Part shown: positions 6,844 through 8,554 of the stretch, piece after piece
Layout of the letters: each line of letters begins with the position of its first letter
Position numbering within the stretch: position 1 is the first letter of the stretch
Source of the DNA: UBA7657 sp049653045
GTDB lineage: Bacteria; Pseudomonadota; Alphaproteobacteria; Micavibrionales; Micavibrionaceae
Assembly: GCA_049653045.1 (NCBI GenBank)
Contig: JBASFN010000201.1
Span: forward strand, 1 to 8,554
DNA length: 8,554 nt
Direction: 5' to 3'
The notes under the pieces: generated by a model
What the model saw: the letters and a program-made list of their open reading frames with translations, nothing else
Database searches by the model: none
What the model was told of the DNA's origin: nothing
Position numbers and translations under genes: made by a program

Positions 6844-7408
6844 TGCGTGTGTCCTCCCTCTGGATTTTCTTCTGGAGTTGGAGAAGGCCATAGACAAGCG
6901 CCTCCGCCGTCGGGGGGCAGCCGGGCACGTAAATATCGACGGGCACAATGCGGTCGCACCCGCGCACGACGGAATAGGAATAATGGTAATAGCCACCACC
7001 ATTCGCGCAAGACCCCATCGAAATCACCCATCGTGGCTCGGGCATCTGGTCATAGACCTTACGCAAAGCCGGCGCCATTTTGTTACAGAGCGTTCCGGCC
7101 ACAATCATCACATCGGACTGGCGCGGGGATGGACGCGGGATCATGCCGAAACGATCAAGGTCATAGCGGCTCATATAAGCGTGTATCATCTCTACCGCGC
7201 AACACGCCAGACCAAACGTCATCGGCCACATCGACCCAGTGCGCGCCCAGTCAAACAATTTATCGGCGTTGGTCAGCAGAAACCCCTTCTCCTCCAACGT
7301 GCGCGAAATGGCGGCGGGAATAACATCCTGTTCCTGTGCGGGTGGCATCGGCACAGATGTTTTCAGACTATAGGCCGGAGCCTGTATGATTTTATTGTCG
7401 TGGCTCAT
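6833..7408 (-). CDS. nuoB: NADH-quinone oxidoreductase subunit B (PSST type)
   Basis: NuoB binds 4Fe-4S cluster N2, the last electron carrier before quinone, and sits next to NuoD. The 191-residue protein has a variable N-terminal 30-35 residues, then GSMWPMTFGLACCAVEM (58-74), RPSPRQSDVMIVAGT (92-106), WVISMGSCANGGGYY (127-141) and VDIYVPGCPPTAEAL (157-171). The expected N2 ligands are Cys69, Cys70, Cys134 and Cys164. The ATG is 6 bases after the nuoA stop, and a GGGAG overlapping that stop is the likely ribosome binding site. The 3' end overlaps nuoC by 11 bases. Nothing unusual is seen in the conserved core. Confidence 0.97.
   Translation of the reverse strand: MSHDNKIIQAPAYSLKTSVPMPPAQEQDVIPAAISRTLEEKGFLLTNADKLFDWARTGSMWPMTFGLACCAVEMIHAYMSRYDLDRFGMIPRPSPRQSDVMIVAGTLCNKMAPALRKVYDQMPEPRWVISMGSCANGGGYYHYSYSVVRGCDRIVPVDIYVPGCPPTAEALVYGLLQLQKKIQREDTRIAR
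6852..6860 (-). promoter_or_regulatory. Ribosome binding site deciding the TTG start of nuoC
   Basis: On the minus strand this reads GAGGGAGGA, inside the 3' end of nuoB, and ends 8 bases before the TTG at 6843. It is the only good ribosome binding site near the start of the NuoC homology, so it supports TTG initiation over the in-frame ATGs at 7002 and 6801. Confidence 0.7.
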
Positions 7409-7414
7409 TCTTTT

Positions 7415-7786
7415 TTACTCCCAATCAAGGGCGCCTTTTTTCCATTCGTAAATGAAACCAACCGTCAGCACGCCGAGAAAAACCATCATCGACCAGAAAC
7501 CGAACGCACCGATTTGTTTCAGCGCAATTGCCCATGGAAAAAGAAACGCAATCTCGAGATCGAAAATGATGAACAGTAATGTCACCAGATAAAACCGCAC
7601 GTCGAACTTGCTGCGCGCATCACCGAAGGCCTCGAACCCGCACTCATAAGCGGAGTTTTTTTCAGTGTCCGGTTTTTGCTTTGCCACCAGCAAAGAACCA
7701 ATCACAGCCGCCGAAGAAATGGCAAGGGCGACAGCCATAAAAATAATAATCGGAAGATATTCGAGCAAAAAATCTTGCGGGGCCAT
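7415..7786 (-). CDS. nuoA: NADH-quinone oxidoreductase subunit A (membrane, ND3 type)
   Basis: NuoA is a small membrane subunit of complex I whose first loop lies close to the quinone cavity. The 123-residue protein has three hydrophobic helices (about 9-31, 62-82 and 93-113). The conserved first loop contains YECGFEAFGDARSKFDVRFY, and the second helix has FDLEIAFLFPWA with its acidic residues. Length and pattern are normal. The ATG at 7786 is the only start in frame before a TAA at 7810. There is no clear ribosome binding site: the bases before the ATG are eight C, with a weak GGTGAG further upstream (7804-7799). It is the first gene of the nuo cluster, 107 bases after tRNA-Asp on the same strand. 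Regulation may act through the repeats in its leader. Confidence 0.96.
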   Translation of the reverse strand: MAPQDFLLEYLPIIIFMAVALAISSAAVIGSLLVAKQKPDTEKNSAYECGFEAFGDARSKFDVRFYLVTLLFIIFDLEIAFLFPWAIALKQIGAFGFWSMMVFLGVLTVGFIYEWKKGALDWE

Positions 7787-7806
7787 GGGGGGGGAAGACT
7801 CACCGG

Positions 7807-7840
7807 GTTAAAACCTACAGGCTTGTTTTAACACCCTGTA
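7807..7840 (-). repeat. Two interleaved inverted repeats in the nuoA leader
   Basis: GTTAAAAC (7807-7814) pairs perfectly with GTTTTAAC (7825-7832), and TACAGG (7816-7821) pairs perfectly with CCTGTA (7835-7840). The two repeats alternate (A-B-A'-B'). In the nuoA transcript they could form one of two competing hairpins or a tight pseudoknot; in DNA they could be overlapping operator half-sites. They end about 20 bases before the nuoA start codon. The repeats are seen directly; any function is inference. Confidence 0.55.
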
Positions 7841-7893
7841 AAGAAAAAGAAAACTGCGAACTATTAAATGGGAACAAGATTTTTTGAAAAAAG

Positions 7894-7970
7894 TGGCGCG
7901 AGAGACGGGCCTTGAACCCGCGACCTCCGCCGTGACAGGGCGGCGTTCTAACCATCTGAACTACTCCCGC
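7894..7970 (-). tRNA. tRNA-Asp (anticodon GTC)
   Basis: The minus strand folds as a complete 77-base cloverleaf. The acceptor GCGGGAG pairs with CTCTCGC (one G-U), the D arm is GTTC/GAAC, the anticodon stem CCGCC/GGCGG encloses the loop CTGTCAC with anticodon GTC, and the T arm is GCGGG/CCCGT with loop TTCAAGG. The discriminator base is G, as expected for tRNA-Asp, and the CCA is encoded (7896-7894). It lies between ald and nuoA on the same strand. A run of six T follows one base after the CCA, but without a separate hairpin. Confidence 0.97.
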
Positions 7971-7981
7971 GTATCTAAAAT

Positions 7982-8069
7982 CAGGAACCCTTAGGCCTTG
8001 AAAGCAGAATGGCAGATATATACGGCTCTTCCACTTGTTTGGCAACAGTTTTCTAGCCAAGGATTCCTG
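7982..8069 (-). repeat. Long-range imperfect inverted repeat between ald and tRNA-Asp
   Basis: Arm CAGGAACCCTTAGGC (7982-7996) pairs with GCCAAGGATTCCTG (8056-8069) across a 59-base loop, giving 13 Watson-Crick pairs and one bulge. In minus-strand RNA the single mismatch becomes a G-U pair, so the structure is better in the direction of ald transcription. One arm is just after the ald stop and the other lies in the presumed tRNA leader. It might act as an ald transcript end or processing site. The loop is long for a classical terminator, and only ATTTTA follows the second arm. Confidence 0.35.
8017..8045 (-). promoter_or_regulatory. Candidate promoter for tRNA-Asp
   Basis: On the minus strand a -35-like TTGCCA (8045-8040, five of six matches) and a -10-like TATATA (8022-8017, four of six) are 17 bases apart. 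Transcription would start near 8010, about 40 bases before the mature tRNA. It could also drive nuoA by read-through, since I see no better promoter in the 107 bases upstream of nuoA. Confidence 0.45.
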
Positions 8070-8082
8070 TTTTTTATCTCCC

Positions 8083-8554
8083 CTACGCCGCCAGAGCTTT
8101 TGGCTCGGGGTTAAAGCTGAGATTAAGGGATTCCGCGACGTTTTTATGCGTAATTTCGCCGCAGCATACGTTCAAGCCGGGACGGAAACCGGGGGTTTCA
8201 GCCAATGCCTTCTTCCAGCCCTTGTTTGCAATATTAAGCGCGTATGGCAAAACAGAGTGGTTTAGAGCCAGAGCCGATGTCAACGGCACGGCGCCGGGCA
8301 TGTTGGCAACACAATAATGCACCACGTTGTCGATCACGAATGTTGGATCGTCATGGGTCGTTGCCTTGCTGGTCTCCGCGCAGCCGCCTTGGTCGATCGC
8401 AATATCAACAAAAACGGAGCCAGGAATCATCGTCGGCAGCATATTTTTACGGATCAAGCGCGGAGCCGATGCACCGGGGATCAAAACCGCTCCGATCACA
8501 AGATCAGACTGGGCAACAAAACGCTCCAGAATGTCCATGTTGGAATAGATGATA
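8083..8554 (-). CDS. ald: Alanine dehydrogenase, C-terminal part (5' end cut by window)
   Basis: Alanine dehydrogenase catalyses the reversible NAD-dependent conversion of L-alanine to pyruvate and ammonia in the cytoplasm. The visible 156 C-terminal residues, of about 370 in the family, include SDLVIGAVLIPGASAPRLI (16-34), GSVFVDIAIDQGGCAETS (45-62) and the highly characteristic THDDPTFVIDNVVHYCVANMPGAVP (two adjoining pieces, 66-90). The Asp in IDQGG (residue 54 of the visible part) corresponds to the catalytic aspartate of known enzymes. The NAD-binding domain begins beyond the window edge. The frame is open to base 8553; the Met at 8538 is internal. The C-terminus ends EPKALAA before a TAG. 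tRNA-Asp follows 112 bases downstream on the same strand. Confidence 0.95.
   Translation of the reverse strand, partial: IIYSNMDILERFVAQSDLVIGAVLIPGASAPRLIRKNMLPTMIPGSVFVDIAIDQGGCAETSKATTHDDPTFVIDNVVHYCVANMPGAVPLTSALALNHSVLPYALNIANKGWKKALAETPGFRPGLNVCCGEITHKNVAESLNLSFNPEPKALAA

Noticed and set aside
6844..7002. Upstream ATG extension of nuoC
   Set aside because: The 53 extra residues overlap nuoB in another frame, are Arg- and Pro-rich and unlike NuoC. A strong ribosome binding site supports the TTG at 6843.
6112..7323. A 403-codon plus-strand open frame
   Set aside because: It lies wholly opposite nuoB and nuoC, whose protein motifs are unmistakable. Its translation is Arg/His-rich with no recognisable domain, as expected for an antisense shadow of GC-rich genes.
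7881..7893. T-run after tRNA-Asp as a rho-independent terminator
   Set aside because: Six T follow the CCA, but the only hairpin before them is the tRNA itself and the T-run could pair only with the adjacent A-run. Read-through into nuoA cannot be excluded.
7787..7893. A dedicated promoter directly upstream of nuoA
   Set aside because: The best pair, TTTACA with TGTAGG 17 bases later, has a poor -10 box and overlaps the inverted repeats. I could not support a call.
7815..8060. An 81-codon minus-strand open frame across the tRNA
   Set aside because: It contains the complete tRNA-Asp gene and spacer DNA, so coding use is very unlikely.

Overview
This window looks like a chromosomal housekeeping region from a Gram-negative bacterium, most likely an alphaproteobacterium or close relative. 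The evidence is a nuoA-B-C-D-E-F order with separate nuoC and nuoD genes, NuoD/NuoE/NuoF proteins that read like alphaproteobacterial and mitochondrial ones, and a moderately GC-rich base composition. I cannot fix the genus from sequence alone. I see no insertion sequence, phage gene, CRISPR array or recognisable defence system.

Layout. Bases 1-2548 (+ strand) hold the 3' part of purL and all of purQ, which together encode formylglycinamidine ribonucleotide (FGAR) amidotransferase, the fourth step of purine synthesis. Everything else lies on the minus strand and runs toward purQ. Reading from the right edge leftwards it is: the 3' part of an alanine dehydrogenase gene (ald, cut by the window edge), tRNA-Asp(GTC), nuoA, nuoB, nuoC, nuoD, nuoE, nuoF, and last a small unrecognised gene for a protein with two membrane segments. 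The six nuo genes are packed with overlaps or gaps of 1-6 bases and form one operon. Their products are the quinone-side module of respiratory complex I (A, B, C, D) and most of the NADH-oxidising module (E, F).

Points of interest. The nuo cluster stops at nuoF. The slot where nuoG is often found holds a small two-helix membrane protein gene, more AT-rich than its neighbours, with its own near-consensus promoter directly behind the nuoF stop. That gene and purQ converge and share a CTAG, so their stop codons overlap. The leader of nuoA contains two interleaved perfect inverted repeats followed by a run of eight C against the start codon. The ald-tRNA spacer holds a long-range imperfect inverted repeat with a plausible tRNA promoter inside its loop. 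PurL and PurQ look like the longer variants rather than the usual small PurL plus ~225-residue PurQ. Several start codons differ from the longest open frame: TTG for nuoC, GTG for nuoD and probably for the small gene, and an internal ATG for nuoF.
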